From Chitinophaga sancti (GTDB taxonomy: Bacteria > Bacteroidota > Bacteroidia > Chitinophagales > Chitinophagaceae), in the NCBI RefSeq assembly GCF_034424315.1, contig NZ_CP139972.1, positions 7,758,501 to 7,822,500 on the forward strand: 64,000 bases of DNA, read 5' to 3'. The notes under the pieces were generated by a model. That model saw only the letters and a list, made by a program, of their open reading frames with translations, searched no databases and was not told the DNA's origin. A program made the translations under genes and the position numbers. Below, piece by piece: positions 6,421-14,871 of this stretch (positions are counted from its first letter, which is position 1; each line of letters begins with the position of its first letter).

Positions 6421-8382
6421 ATGCGGTTAAGTTCAATAGCGGTGCTCCTCGTAGCATTCGCGTCCTGTAAGCCTCGCAACGAAGCAGGTGCCATCACTGC
6501 CGGCGCTGCTGAAAAAGTTTACGTAGCACCGGGTAAATACGACGAGTTCTACAACTTCGTTTCCGGTGGTTTCAATGGCCAGGTGGCTGTTTATGGTATC
6601 CCTTCAGGCCGTCTGCTCAAAATTATCCCTGTATTCTCTGTAATGCCTGAAAATGGCTATGGTTACAGCGAAGAAACCAAACCTATGCTCGAAACCTCTC
6701 ACGGTTCCCTGCCATGGGATGACCAACACCACCTGGAACTGTCTCAGAAAGATGGTACTCCCGATGGCCGCTGGCTCTTCGCAAATGCAAACAACACGCC
6801 AAGGGTAGCACGTATCAACCTCGCTACTTTCAAAACCGAAGAGATCATCGAGCTGCCAAACAGCGCCGGTAACCACTCTTCTCCTTTCTGTACCGAAAAT
6901 ACAGAATACGTTGTAGCCGGTACTCGTTTCAGTGTACCTATTGGCGACAAACAAGATGTGCCTATTGCTGATTACAAAAAATCATTCAATGGTACTATCA
7001 GCTTTATTAAGATTGACAGCAGCAATGGTCGTATGTCCCTGGCTTTCCAGCTGCTGACCCCTGCTATCAACTTTGACCTGAGCCATGCCGGTAAAGGTAA
7101 AAGCCACGACTGGTTCTTCTTCTCCTGCTACAACGTAGAACAGGCACATACCCTGCTTGAAGTAAACGCTTCCCAGCGTGATAAAGACTTCATCATGGCA
7201 GTGAACTGGAAGAAAGCTGAAGAATATATCAAAAACAATAAAGGTGTCCTGAAGAACTCCCGTTATGCACACAACGTGTATAATGAAACGACTCACAGTG
7301 CGACCTCTACTATCGAAAGCAAGGTGCTGACACTGGATCCTACCCAACTGAAAGATTTCGTGTATTTCATTCCTTGTCCTAAATCTCCACATGGTTGCGA
7401 TATCGACCCAACTGGTGAATATATCGTAGGTAGCGGTAAACTGGCTGCGCTGATCCCTGTATTCTCTTTCGACAAGCTGATGGCTGCGATCGAAAAGAAA
7501 GACTTCGATGGCGACTACCAGGGTATCCCTGTTGTTAAATACGAATCCGCCCTCTACGGTGAAGTGCAGAAACCAGGCCTTGGCCCATTACACACTGAGT
7601 TCGACGGAAAAGGTAATGCTTATACCTCCTTCTTCGTTTCTTCCGAAGTAGTGAAATGGAACATCAAAGACCTGAAAGTACTCGACAGGAAACCTACCTT
7701 CTACTCCGTAGGTCACCTGTGTATCCCAGGCGGTGACACCAAACATCCTTTTGGTAAATATCTGATTGCATACAATAAGATTACTAAAGACCGCTATCTG
7801 CCTACTGGTCCTGAGCTGGCACAAAGTGCACAGCTGTACGACATCTCCGGCGATAAGATGGAACTGTTGCTGGACTTCCCTACCGTGGGTGAACCTCACT
7901 ATGCACAGGCACTTCCTGCTGACCTGATCAAGAATAACTCCGTGAAGTATTTCAAGATCGAGGAAAACAAACATCCTTTTGTAACAAAGGGTGAGAAAGA
8001 AGCGAAAGTAGTACGTGAAGGTAACAAGGTACATGTGTATATCACTGCTATCCGCTCCCACTTCACACCTGATAATATTGAAGGTGTACGTGTAGGCGAT
8101 GAAGTATATTTCCATGTAACTAACCTGGAACAGGATTGGGATATTCCTCACGGCTTTGCTGTGAAAGGTGCTGCAAATGCAGAAATCCTGATCATGCCTG
8201 GCGAAACCTGTACACTGAAGTGGGTACCAGATGCTGAGGGTGTATTCCCTATCTACTGTACTGACTTCTGTAGCGCACTGCACCAGGAAATGCAGGGTTA
8301 TGTAAGAGTATCCAAAGCAGGTGCAAACACACCGCTGAAGTACGGTACAAACCTGCCTGACAGTGCAGTAGCTAAAAACTAA
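6421..8382 (+). CDS. nosZ: Nitrous-oxide reductase, clade II
   Basis: Periplasmic copper enzyme reducing N2O to N2. The seven-bladed propeller with CuZ ligands is visible in DQHHLELS (His103-104), AHTLLEVN, KSPHGCDIDP and GPLHTEFDGKGN. The C-terminal cupredoxin domain holds CuA: DIPHGF (His577), and Cys613, Cys617, His621, Met624 in the CTDFCSALHQEM motif. The start at 6421 (MRLSSIAVLLVAFASC) gives a Sec lipoprotein signal rather than a Tat twin-arginine signal, as in clade II (atypical) NosZ of Bacteroidota; an upstream in-frame ATG at 6397 is possible. Length (653) is normal. All copper ligands expected for an active enzyme appear present. Confidence 0.97.
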   Translation: MRLSSIAVLLVAFASCKPRNEAGAITAGAAEKVYVAPGKYDEFYNFVSGGFNGQVAVYGIPSGRLLKIIPVFSVMPENGYGYSEETKPMLETSHGSLPWDDQHHLELSQKDGTPDGRWLFANANNTPRVARINLATFKTEEIIELPNSAGNHSSPFCTENTEYVVAGTRFSVPIGDKQDVPIADYKKSFNGTISFIKIDSSNGRMSLAFQLLTPAINFDLSHAGKGKSHDWFFFSCYNVEQAHTLLEVNASQRDKDFIMAVNWKKAEEYIKNNKGVLKNSRYAHNVYNETTHSATSTIESKVLTLDPTQLKDFVYFIPCPKSPHGCDIDPTGEYIVGSGKLAALIPVFSFDKLMAAIEKKDFDGDYQGIPVVKYESALYGEVQKPGLGPLHTEFDGKGNAYTSFFVSSEVVKWNIKDLKVLDRKPTFYSVGHLCIPGGDTKHPFGKYLIAYNKITKDRYLPTGPELAQSAQLYDISGDKMELLLDFPTVGEPHYAQALPADLIKNNSVKYFKIEENKHPFVTKGEKEAKVVREGNKVHVYITAIRSHFTPDNIEGVRVGDEVYFHVTNLEQDWDIPHGFAVKGAANAEILIMPGETCTLKWVPDAEGVFPIYCTDFCSALHQEMQGYVRVSKAGANTPLKYGTNLPDSAVAKN

Positions 8383-8392
8383 ATAAACTAAA

Positions 8393-9352
8393 ATGCAAAG
8401 AAAATTGTCAACCCGCTTTAGGGCAGTCATTTTCATGCTTTCATTGGCGATGGTGGCAGTGCTCTATTTTCCGATATGGAAAATAGAGCTGGCCGCCCCC
8501 CAATACCCGGAAGGCCTTACGTTGAAAATTGCTGCTAATGGATTACGCGGGGATGTGGATATCGTGAATGGACTAAACCATTACATAGGTATGCAAACAT
8601 TGCATACAGAAGATTTCATTGAGTTCAAGGTGTTACCCTTTATCATCGGCGGACTGGCGCTGCTGGGTTTTGTGGTAGCGGTGATGAATAACAGGAAACT
8701 GTATTATGCCTGGGTTGCCTTATTCCTGCTGGTAGCCATTGTATCGATGGTGGACTTTTACAGGTGGGAATATAACTACGGGCACAACCTGAACCCGGAA
8801 GCACCGATCAGGGTACCGGGTATGGCGTATCAGCCACCATTGCTGGGTTATAAGCAATTGTTGAATTTCGGGGCTTATTCAATTCCTGACATAGGTGGAT
8901 GGATCTTTATTGGTGTAGGGGCGGCCCTGGTATTGCTATCTTTTAAGTTTAAGAAAGGGTTTTTTCTGATAGGCGGTTTGATGCTAGGCTTACAGAGTTG
9001 TAGCAGCGGACCGGCTCCTATTAAATACGGACAGGATGCCTGTGATTTCTGTAAAATGGGTTTTTCAGATAAAAGATTTGGTGCAGAGATCGTAACAAAG
9101 AAGGGGAAAGTATTTAAGTATGATGATGTGCATTGTTTGCTGGCGGCAGTAAAAGCTGGCGGACAAGAGATCGGTGGGATCTATCTGCTGGACTTTACAG
9201 ATGGACAGTGGATCAAAGCGGAAGAGAGCAGGTTATTGCATAGCACTTCATTCCATTCTCCAATGGGTAGTGACATCGCAGCTTTTGCAGACAGTGTGAA
9301 AATGAAGTCGTTTAACGGAGAATCACTCACATGGAAAGAGCTATATCGATAA
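8393..9352 (+). CDS. nosL: NosL copper-chaperone lipoprotein fused to an N-terminal membrane domain
   Basis: NosL delivers Cu(I) to NosZ. The C-terminal 117 residues are a full NosL: DACDFCKMGF with Cys217, Cys220 and Met222, then EIVTKKGKVFKYDDVHC. The N-terminal 190 residues form a separate domain with about four membrane helices and an extracytoplasmic loop rich in WxxELAAPQYPEGL, found as its own protein in some nos clusters. At the joint, FFLIGGLMLGLQSC203 reads as a lipoprotein signal with lipobox, so the last helix of domain 1 doubles as the signal peptide of domain 2. It begins 10 bases after nosZ and overlaps nosD by 22 bases. Confidence 0.88.
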   Translation: MQRKLSTRFRAVIFMLSLAMVAVLYFPIWKIELAAPQYPEGLTLKIAANGLRGDVDIVNGLNHYIGMQTLHTEDFIEFKVLPFIIGGLALLGFVVAVMNNRKLYYAWVALFLLVAIVSMVDFYRWEYNYGHNLNPEAPIRVPGMAYQPPLLGYKQLLNFGAYSIPDIGGWIFIGVGAALVLLSFKFKKGFFLIGGLMLGLQSCSSGPAPIKYGQDACDFCKMGFSDKRFGAEIVTKKGKVFKYDDVHCLLAAVKAGGQEIGGIYLLDFTDGQWIKAEESRLLHSTSFHSPMGSDIAAFADSVKMKSFNGESLTWKELYR

Positions 9353-10551
9353 TATTAATGTGGCTGTTGCCGCTGCAGGCATGGGCAGGTGTATGGACTG
9401 TAAAAAGTTCAGTGAAGGCGACCTTGCAGCAGGCAAAAGCAGGTGATACAGTCATAGTACCCGCCGGTGTGTATTATGAAAAAGGCCTGGTAATTGACAA
9501 AGCCATTTATCTGAAAGGTGTGGGCAAACCAGTGCTGGATGGAGAGAGCAAGTATGAGGTGGTATTGATTTTATCCAACCATGTTACACTGGAAGGATTT
9601 GTGATCAGGCATTCAGGCTTTTCTGACTGGAAGGATCTGGCGGGTATTAAATTGGGGAATGTACGACATGTGACGATCAAAAACAATGTGCTGGAAGAAA
9701 CCTTTTTTGGTATCTATTGCCAGCAGTCTGATAGCTGTGTGATAACCGGTAATACACTAAAATCCAACGCAAACCAGCGTGTACAGTCAGGCAATGGCAT
9801 TCACTGTTGGCATTGCGATGGGATGCAGCTGATCGGTAATACAGTAACGCAGCACAGGGATGGGATCTACTTTGAATTTGTAACGAATTCACTGATCAAA
9901 GGGAATCATAGTTTTAAGAATGTACGCTATGGCTTGCACTTTATGTTTTCGCACAATGACCACTATGAAGACAATGTGTTTGATCATAATGAAGCAGGTG
10001 TATCCGTGATGTTTTCACATGGTGTGGATATGAAGCGGAACAGGTTTGCAGGTAATCAGGGTGGTGGTGCGTATGGAATTTTGCTGAAGGAGATTACAGA
10101 CAGCAGGATGGAACAGAGCCACTTTGAAGACAATACCGTGGGTATTTATATGGAAGGCACTACAAGAGTGCAGGTATCGGAAAATGTATTCAAAACAAAT
10201 GGTTGGGCGATGAAGGTACAGGCAAGTTGCGCTGAAAACAAGATCACGCACAACAATTTCTTTGGTAACACATTTGACGTAGCGACCAATGGCTCACTGG
10301 TATTGAACCATTTTGACAACAACTACTGGGATAAATATGAGGGCTATGACCTGAACAGGGATGGAAAGGGAGACGTGCCATATCACCCGGTGAGCTTATA
10401 TGCAATGGTAGCAGATAAGAACCCGGCTGTGATGATGTTATTCCACAGTTTTATGGTAAGTCTGCTGGACCGTACAGAAAAAGTAATGCCGGGTATCACA
10501 CCTGTGAACCTGGTGGATCGTGCACCTTTTATGAAACCCCTTACGCTATGA
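9331..10551 (+). CDS. nosD: NosD, periplasmic copper-site assembly protein
   Basis: NosD is needed to mature the CuZ centre of NosZ together with the NosFY transporter. After a signal peptide (MERAISIILMWLLPLQAWA) the protein is a right-handed parallel beta-helix: repeated short strands such as HVTIKNNVLEE, SCVITGNTLK, MQLIGNTVTQHRDGIY, with NosD/carbohydrate-binding CASH repeats to about residue 320, then a C-terminal segment NNYWDKYEGYDLNRDGKGDVPYHP that is typical of NosD. Length 406 is normal. It overlaps nosL by 22 bases and nosF by four (ATGA), indicating translational coupling. Confidence 0.95.
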   Translation: MERAISIILMWLLPLQAWAGVWTVKSSVKATLQQAKAGDTVIVPAGVYYEKGLVIDKAIYLKGVGKPVLDGESKYEVVLILSNHVTLEGFVIRHSGFSDWKDLAGIKLGNVRHVTIKNNVLEETFFGIYCQQSDSCVITGNTLKSNANQRVQSGNGIHCWHCDGMQLIGNTVTQHRDGIYFEFVTNSLIKGNHSFKNVRYGLHFMFSHNDHYEDNVFDHNEAGVSVMFSHGVDMKRNRFAGNQGGGAYGILLKEITDSRMEQSHFEDNTVGIYMEGTTRVQVSENVFKTNGWAMKVQASCAENKITHNNFFGNTFDVATNGSLVLNHFDNNYWDKYEGYDLNRDGKGDVPYHPVSLYAMVADKNPAVMMLFHSFMVSLLDRTEKVMPGITPVNLVDRAPFMKPLTL

Positions 10552-11255
10552 TTCGTTTTACAAATATATATAAACGATTTGGCCGGCTGCAGGCGCTGGA
10601 CAATATCAACCTGTCGTTTTCGGCAAGTAAAAGTGTGGCTTTGATAGGACCTAACGGTAGCGGGAAAACGACTCTGATTAAAAGCCTGCTGGGAATGGTA
10701 GTACCTGATAAAGGAGATATTGTTTTCAAAGACGCCTCTATCCTGGGAAGCTGTGACTACAGGGCAAATATTGGTTATATGCCGCAGATCAGTAGTTATC
10801 CGGAGAACATGACCATCTCCCAGGTGATGGAAATGATGAAGGATATACGGCAGTATACCCAGCTTGATGAAGACCTGGTACAGGCATTTAAATTGCCCCA
10901 GCTGGCCAATAAACCGATGCGGACATTATCCGGTGGTACGAGGCAGAAAGTAAGTGCATGTCTGGCATTTTTATTCAATCCTGAAGTGCTTGTACTGGAT
11001 GAGCCTACAGCGGGCCTGGATCCGGTCGCATCAGGGATTTTGCAGGACAAGATCCTGCAGGAAACAAGGAACGGGAAGCTGGTACTGATCACTTCACACA
11101 TCCTGTCAGAACTGGATGACCTGGTAGATGAGGTAGCATACCTGCAGGATGGAAAGCTACAGTTTCATAAACAGGTGGTAGAGTTGCAGGCAAAAACAGG
11201 AGAGCAAAAGTTAGTACGCGCAATGGCTCATGTCATGGAAAATGGAGGACTATGA
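10548..11255 (+). CDS. nosF: NosF, ABC transporter ATP-binding protein
   Basis: ATPase of the NosFY transporter that supplies a sulfur species or otherwise supports CuZ assembly. Walker A GPNGSGKTT is at residues 34-42, the signature LSGGTRQK at about 127-134, Walker B VLVLDEPTAGLDP at about 149-161, and the switch histidine in TSH after it. 235 residues, shorter than some NosF (about 300), lacking only a C-terminal extension. It overlaps nosD by four bases and nosY by four bases. Confidence 0.94.
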   Translation: MIRFTNIYKRFGRLQALDNINLSFSASKSVALIGPNGSGKTTLIKSLLGMVVPDKGDIVFKDASILGSCDYRANIGYMPQISSYPENMTISQVMEMMKDIRQYTQLDEDLVQAFKLPQLANKPMRTLSGGTRQKVSACLAFLFNPEVLVLDEPTAGLDPVASGILQDKILQETRNGKLVLITSHILSELDDLVDEVAYLQDGKLQFHKQVVELQAKTGEQKLVRAMAHVMENGGL

Positions 11256-12019
11256 AGAAGATTATTAAATACGTAGTGCTGGATATATTACGCAACAGGA
11301 TATTGGTAAGTTATACGGTATTGTTGCTGGTCGTATCAATGTTGTTGCTGTGCCTGACTGACAATGGAACAAAAGCCTTACTGAGTTTATTGAATATCGT
11401 GCTGATTGTATTGCCACTGGTGAGTATTATCTTTTCAACGATCTATTATTATAATGCATCTGCATTTATAGAATTGCTGGTATGCCAGCCTTTGCGGAGA
11501 ACGAAGATCCTGCTGAGTGTGTATATCGGTTTAGCCCTGTCATTGCTGATTGCATTTTGCATAGGCGTGGGCTTGCCCTTACTGATCTTTGACGGGAGCA
11601 TGACGGCAGTTTTATTGATATTGGTAGGGATGGCGCTGAGTGTGATCTTTTCAGCACTGGCGATATTAGGATCTGTGATGATGAGGGATAAGGCGAGAGG
11701 AATTGGGGTAGCGATCCTGTCCTGGTTTTATTTTTCGTTGTTATATGATGGTCTGGTACTGTTTCTCTTGTTCCAGTTCAGCGATTATCCGCTGGAGAAA
11801 CCGGCAGTAGTAATGGGTGCTTTGAACCCGATAGATTTAGGTAGAATCATTGTTTTATTAAGATTGGATAGTTCAGCGATGATGGGGTATACAGGCGCGG
11901 TGTTTGCCTCATTTTTCGGAAGTGTGGGCGGTATGCTCACGGGATTTGTACTCTTGTTATTATGGATGGGTTGGCCGTTATGCTGGGCGCTGCGGCGATT
12001 TAATAGAAAAGACTTGTAA
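11252..12019 (+). CDS. nosY: NosY, ABC transporter permease
   Basis: Integral membrane partner of NosF: 255 residues with six hydrophobic helices (first at about 19-36, last at about 225-247) of the ABC-2 permease type. The N-terminus KKIIKYVVLDILRNRILVSYTVLLLV is typical of NosY. It overlaps nosF by four bases (ATGA) and is followed 21 bases later by the ric gene. It completes the nosZLDFY set needed for a working N2O reductase. Confidence 0.92.
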   Translation: MKKIIKYVVLDILRNRILVSYTVLLLVVSMLLLCLTDNGTKALLSLLNIVLIVLPLVSIIFSTIYYYNASAFIELLVCQPLRRTKILLSVYIGLALSLLIAFCIGVGLPLLIFDGSMTAVLLILVGMALSVIFSALAILGSVMMRDKARGIGVAILSWFYFSLLYDGLVLFLLFQFSDYPLEKPAVVMGALNPIDLGRIIVLLRLDSSAMMGYTGAVFASFFGSVGGMLTGFVLLLLWMGWPLCWALRRFNRKDL

Positions 12020-12040
12020 TCAAATTTAAAACATTTCAAC

Positions 12041-12736
12041 ATGGTAAGAAATAATGTAATCACAGTCGGAGAAATGGCTGGAAATGACTATCGCATGGCC
12101 GATGTGTTCAGAGGTTTTGGTATAGATTTTTGTTGTGGTGGCGGCCAGACTATTGCGCAGGCGGCGGCACAGGGCGGAATCGCTGAAGAGGAATTGTGGA
12201 AAGCACTGGAAACTGCGGAATTAAAAGCAAAGCAACCGGGCAGTGACCTGGGTGTACTGGCACCTGAATTATTGATAGAGCATATCCTGAATACTCACCA
12301 TAAATATGTAAAAGATGCATTGCCTGTGATCTGGCAGTTTGGCCAGAAGGTAGCAGGACACCATGGTGACACGCATCCTGAACTGATAGACCTGAGAGCC
12401 GCTATTCTGCGCGAGGCAGAAGACCTGCTGGATCACCTGGAAAAAGAAGAACAGATCCTGTTCCCTGCTATCAAGCAACTGGTGGCTGGAGAAAAGGACA
12501 TGCCATACGTCAAAGGTACTGTAGAGGCGATGATGAAAGAACACAGTTCATCAGGTGAATCACTGGAAGAATGGCGCAGACTGACAAATGATTACGAGGT
12601 GTCGCAGGGAGCTTGTAATTCTTATAGATTCTTATTTGAAAAATTGCGGGAGTTCGATACAGACTTAAGACAACATATTCATTTAGAGAACAACATTTTA
12701 TTCCCCAAGGCTTTGGCATTGGCACAGGAAGCTTAA
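12041..12736 (+). CDS. ric: Ric/YtfE/ScdA-type di-iron protein for iron-sulfur cluster repair
   Basis: Repairs iron-sulfur clusters damaged by nitric oxide or oxidants. The N-terminal DUF542 (ScdA_N) domain holds the paired cysteines in GIDFCCGGG (Cys31-Cys32). The remainder is a hemerythrin-like four-helix bundle supplying di-iron ligands: HTHHKYV, HHGDTHPEL, HLEKEEQILFP, KEHSSSGESLEEWR and HIHLENNILFPKA. 231 residues, as expected. It is the last gene of the nos operon, so the stress-defence protein is made with the respiratory enzyme; that is a sensible pairing because NO accompanies N2O respiration. Confidence 0.93.
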   Translation: MVRNNVITVGEMAGNDYRMADVFRGFGIDFCCGGGQTIAQAAAQGGIAEEELWKALETAELKAKQPGSDLGVLAPELLIEHILNTHHKYVKDALPVIWQFGQKVAGHHGDTHPELIDLRAAILREAEDLLDHLEKEEQILFPAIKQLVAGEKDMPYVKGTVEAMMKEHSSSGESLEEWRRLTNDYEVSQGACNSYRFLFEKLREFDTDLRQHIHLENNILFPKALALAQEA

Positions 12737-12777
12737 AATGGAGTGATTTTTTTAATTGTTAAAGAGGCTTATGAATA

Positions 12778-12806
12778 ACCGGGGGCTATCGTGCTCCCGG
12801 TTTTTT
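12778..12806 (+). terminator. Rho-independent terminator of the nos operon
   Basis: A 9-base-pair stem (ACCGGGGGC with GCTCCCGGT, one wobble) around a TATCGT loop is followed by six T. It lies 41 bases after ric and closes the operon. Confidence 0.9.
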
Positions 12807-12921
12807 ATTTTAAATAGTGACGCGGTTGTATCAAAAGGCAACTTTATACAACCACTTTACTTTCTTAATATTTCAGGATCACAGGAAGAAAAACTATCTT
12901 AGGATTATTAACAGCCCATAC

Positions 12922-13491
12922 ATGACCCCATTCCACAAACCTTTGCTAATTATCCTCGTAGTATTTAGCGGCCTCCTTGCGGGCTGCAGTAAAAAAAACC
13001 TTAGCGCCAGCTTATATGATAGCCACCTGGAATCCCATCGATCATTCAACTGGAAAAGCAGGGTGATCAGAACAACTTATCTAAACGGACAAACGATTGG
13101 CGCTAATAGCTGCGTAGGCGGTTCTACTTTGAAAGATGTACCGCTTACGGTAAACTATATGAATGATACAACCGGTAGCGAGGGAAATGGTATTTGCCGG
13201 GCAGTGAAAATATCCATTGATAGCATTCAGCATGGCATCATGTGGACACCGATATTTAAACATTTTAGCTTCCAGTCTAATGTACCTGTTAATTTTGAAC
13301 GTTTCTTTTTCTTACCATCAGGCGATAGTACACAGGTAGTCTGGTATCAGATCAAAGGCCTGGTAGAAGTGACAGGAAAAATGAGTATCAATGGCTTTTG
13401 TTCCTACAGTGAGGCACGCCGCCTCATGGTGAAATGTATACTGGATAATGTGTATGCATCTGTAAGGAACGAGATGGACACCGAAAAATAA
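12922..13491 (+). CDS. Hypothetical lipoprotein
   Basis: A 189-residue exported lipoprotein of unknown role. The ATG at 12922 gives a clear lipoprotein signal (MTPFHKPLLIILVVFSGLLAGC, lipobox LAGC), whereas the open frame starting at 12817 has no signal, so the later start is chosen. The mature part has no recognised domain; it is polar with a mixed alpha/beta look and a pair of cysteines (SCVGG and GICRA) that could form a disulfide. It stands alone after the nos terminator; the next gene is on the same strand 153 bases on and has its own promoter. Confidence 0.72.
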   Translation: MTPFHKPLLIILVVFSGLLAGCSKKNLSASLYDSHLESHRSFNWKSRVIRTTYLNGQTIGANSCVGGSTLKDVPLTVNYMNDTTGSEGNGICRAVKISIDSIQHGIMWTPIFKHFSFQSNVPVNFERFFFLPSGDSTQVVWYQIKGLVEVTGKMSINGFCSYSEARRLMVKCILDNVYASVRNEMDTEK

Positions 13492-13597
13492 ACCGATGCC
13501 AGCAAGATCATGCTCATTCAAAGCGATTACGGGTCAACCATATAATGGAGAATGTGCATAAGGTGATCAGGGCATCGATGGATGGGGGAATTATGCC

Positions 13598-13623
13598 TTG
13601 ATACTATAATTATTATAAATTTG
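13598..13623 (+). promoter_or_regulatory. Promoter of the DeoR-family gene
   Basis: TAAATTTG at 13616-13623 matches the Bacteroidota -7 box TAnnTTTG perfectly. A TTG at 13598-13600 may be the -33 element, although the 15-base gap is shorter than usual. The start codon follows 22 bases after the -7 box. Confidence 0.5.
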
Positions 13624-13644
13624 CATCCTTATCAGGTGTTTGTT

Positions 13645-14394
13645 ATGATCAAAGAACAAAGGTTCGATTTTATTTTGAATGAATTGAAGGTGCATGAGCA
13701 GGTGATGTATGAGCAATTAGCGCTGGCACTGGATGTATCAGAAGATACGATCAGGAGGGATATAGAACATTTGTACCGGAATGGTTTACTCTCAAAGATC
13801 CGGGGAGGTGCTATATTGCTTTCAAAGAATCCCCTGACGTTTCATGACAGGACAGCATTCCTGACCGAAGAAAAAGACATTATCGCCCTGAAAGCGCAGC
13901 AGTTTGTAAAAAACGGCAATACAATTTTCATGGATGGCGGAACGACTATCTGTGCAATTAGCAGCCGTTTTCCTGCTGATATCCAGTTACGGGTGGTGAC
14001 GAATAACCAGGCTTTGATAGAAGTACTGGCAAAGTTTAAGCATATTGAGATCATTGGCCTGGGTGGCGTGTACGACCGGAATACAGCAACGCTTACAGGG
14101 GGCGCTACGTGTAAGGAGGCAGAGAAATACATTGCAGACGTGTATTTGATGGGTACCTGTGGCGTGGATGATAAACTGGGGGTGACTGCCACCTGGGAGA
14201 CGGATGCCAATGTAAAACGATCGATGCTGGGCAATGCCCGGAAGGTAGTGGCATTGTCAAATCATGGACATTTAGGGCATGTGGAAGCGTTTAAAGTGTG
14301 CGGAATGCGGGATGTGCATGCATTGATCACTAACCTGGATGCGAACCATCCTGATTTGAATAGTTTTAGAAATTTAGGTGTACAGATTGTTTAA
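13645..14394 (+). CDS. DeoR/GlpR-family transcriptional regulator
   Basis: A 249-residue sugar-phosphate-sensing repressor. The N-terminal HTH is canonical for DeoR (KEQRFDFILNEL, then LALDVSEDTIRRDIEHL and LLSKIRGGAI). The C-terminal DeoRC effector domain shows MDGGTTICAISSRF, VTNNQALIEVL, GLGGVYDRNTATLTGG and LMGTCGVD. The ATG at 13645 starts the HTH domain properly and lies just after the promoter box; an open frame reaching back to 13582 would run over the promoter. Members usually control a neighbouring sugar operon, but none is adjacent, so its target is elsewhere. Confidence 0.9.
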   Translation: MIKEQRFDFILNELKVHEQVMYEQLALALDVSEDTIRRDIEHLYRNGLLSKIRGGAILLSKNPLTFHDRTAFLTEEKDIIALKAQQFVKNGNTIFMDGGTTICAISSRFPADIQLRVVTNNQALIEVLAKFKHIEIIGLGGVYDRNTATLTGGATCKEAEKYIADVYLMGTCGVDDKLGVTATWETDANVKRSMLGNARKVVALSNHGHLGHVEAFKVCGMRDVHALITNLDANHPDLNSFRNLGVQIV

Positions 14395-14410
14395 TAACCA
14401 ATACCATTTT

Positions 14411-14737
14411 TTATTTCTCGTCCGTTGTGTAAATATATGCGGTTTCTTCCGTGCCGTTTTCAAGTGTAACATTGACAGTAACCCGGTAATAACCTTCTCC
14501 TTCAAATTCATCCAGCGATGGCCAGGATGTGGCAAGACTTTCTGAGTAAAAGATATAGCCGGGAACTTTGTTAGTACCCCTGAGTACTACACCCGGGTGA
14601 TGTTTGTCTGGCCCGAAACCTGAGGTGTAATGAGTGCCATAAATAAAGCCTTTTTTAAATGTGCCACCGATGGCTTCGAGAATGTGCGCATTTTCTTCAT
14701 TCGGCCGCAAGGTACCGTAGACAAATAGACGATTCAT
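14411..14737 (-). CDS. Gamma-glutamylcyclotransferase-like (AIG2/GGCT fold) protein
   Basis: About 108 residues of the GGCT-like fold that cyclises gamma-glutamyl groups of amino acids or amines. The substrate-binding FVYGTLRP motif opens the protein (residues 5-12), and the acidic DEFEGEGYYR motif near residue 76 carries the catalytic glutamate. The ATG at 14737 puts the first strand at the N-terminus; upstream in-frame ATGs at 14755 and 14767 would add six or ten residues. It converges on the DeoR gene with a 16-base gap. Substrate unknown. Confidence 0.82.
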   Translation of the reverse strand: MNRLFVYGTLRPNEENAHILEAIGGTFKKGFIYGTHYTSGFGPDKHHPGVVLRGTNKVPGYIFYSESLATSWPSLDEFEGEGYYRVTVNVTLENGTEETAYIYTTDEK

Positions 14738-14871
14738 GGCCGGAAGGTAAGGCATTTTTATTATCATCTTCGTACCTGTCGCAGATGATAGCCCTCCTCA
14801 GAATTTCCTGTTGAATACCCTATTCTTATACTGCCTAAGTCCTCTGGCTGGAAATGGTAAAATTGTAGACT

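Noticed and set aside
7588..8436. Leftward 282-codon frame over nosZ
   Set aside because: Antisense to nosZ, whose copper ligands are certain; the frame has no start context and no domain.
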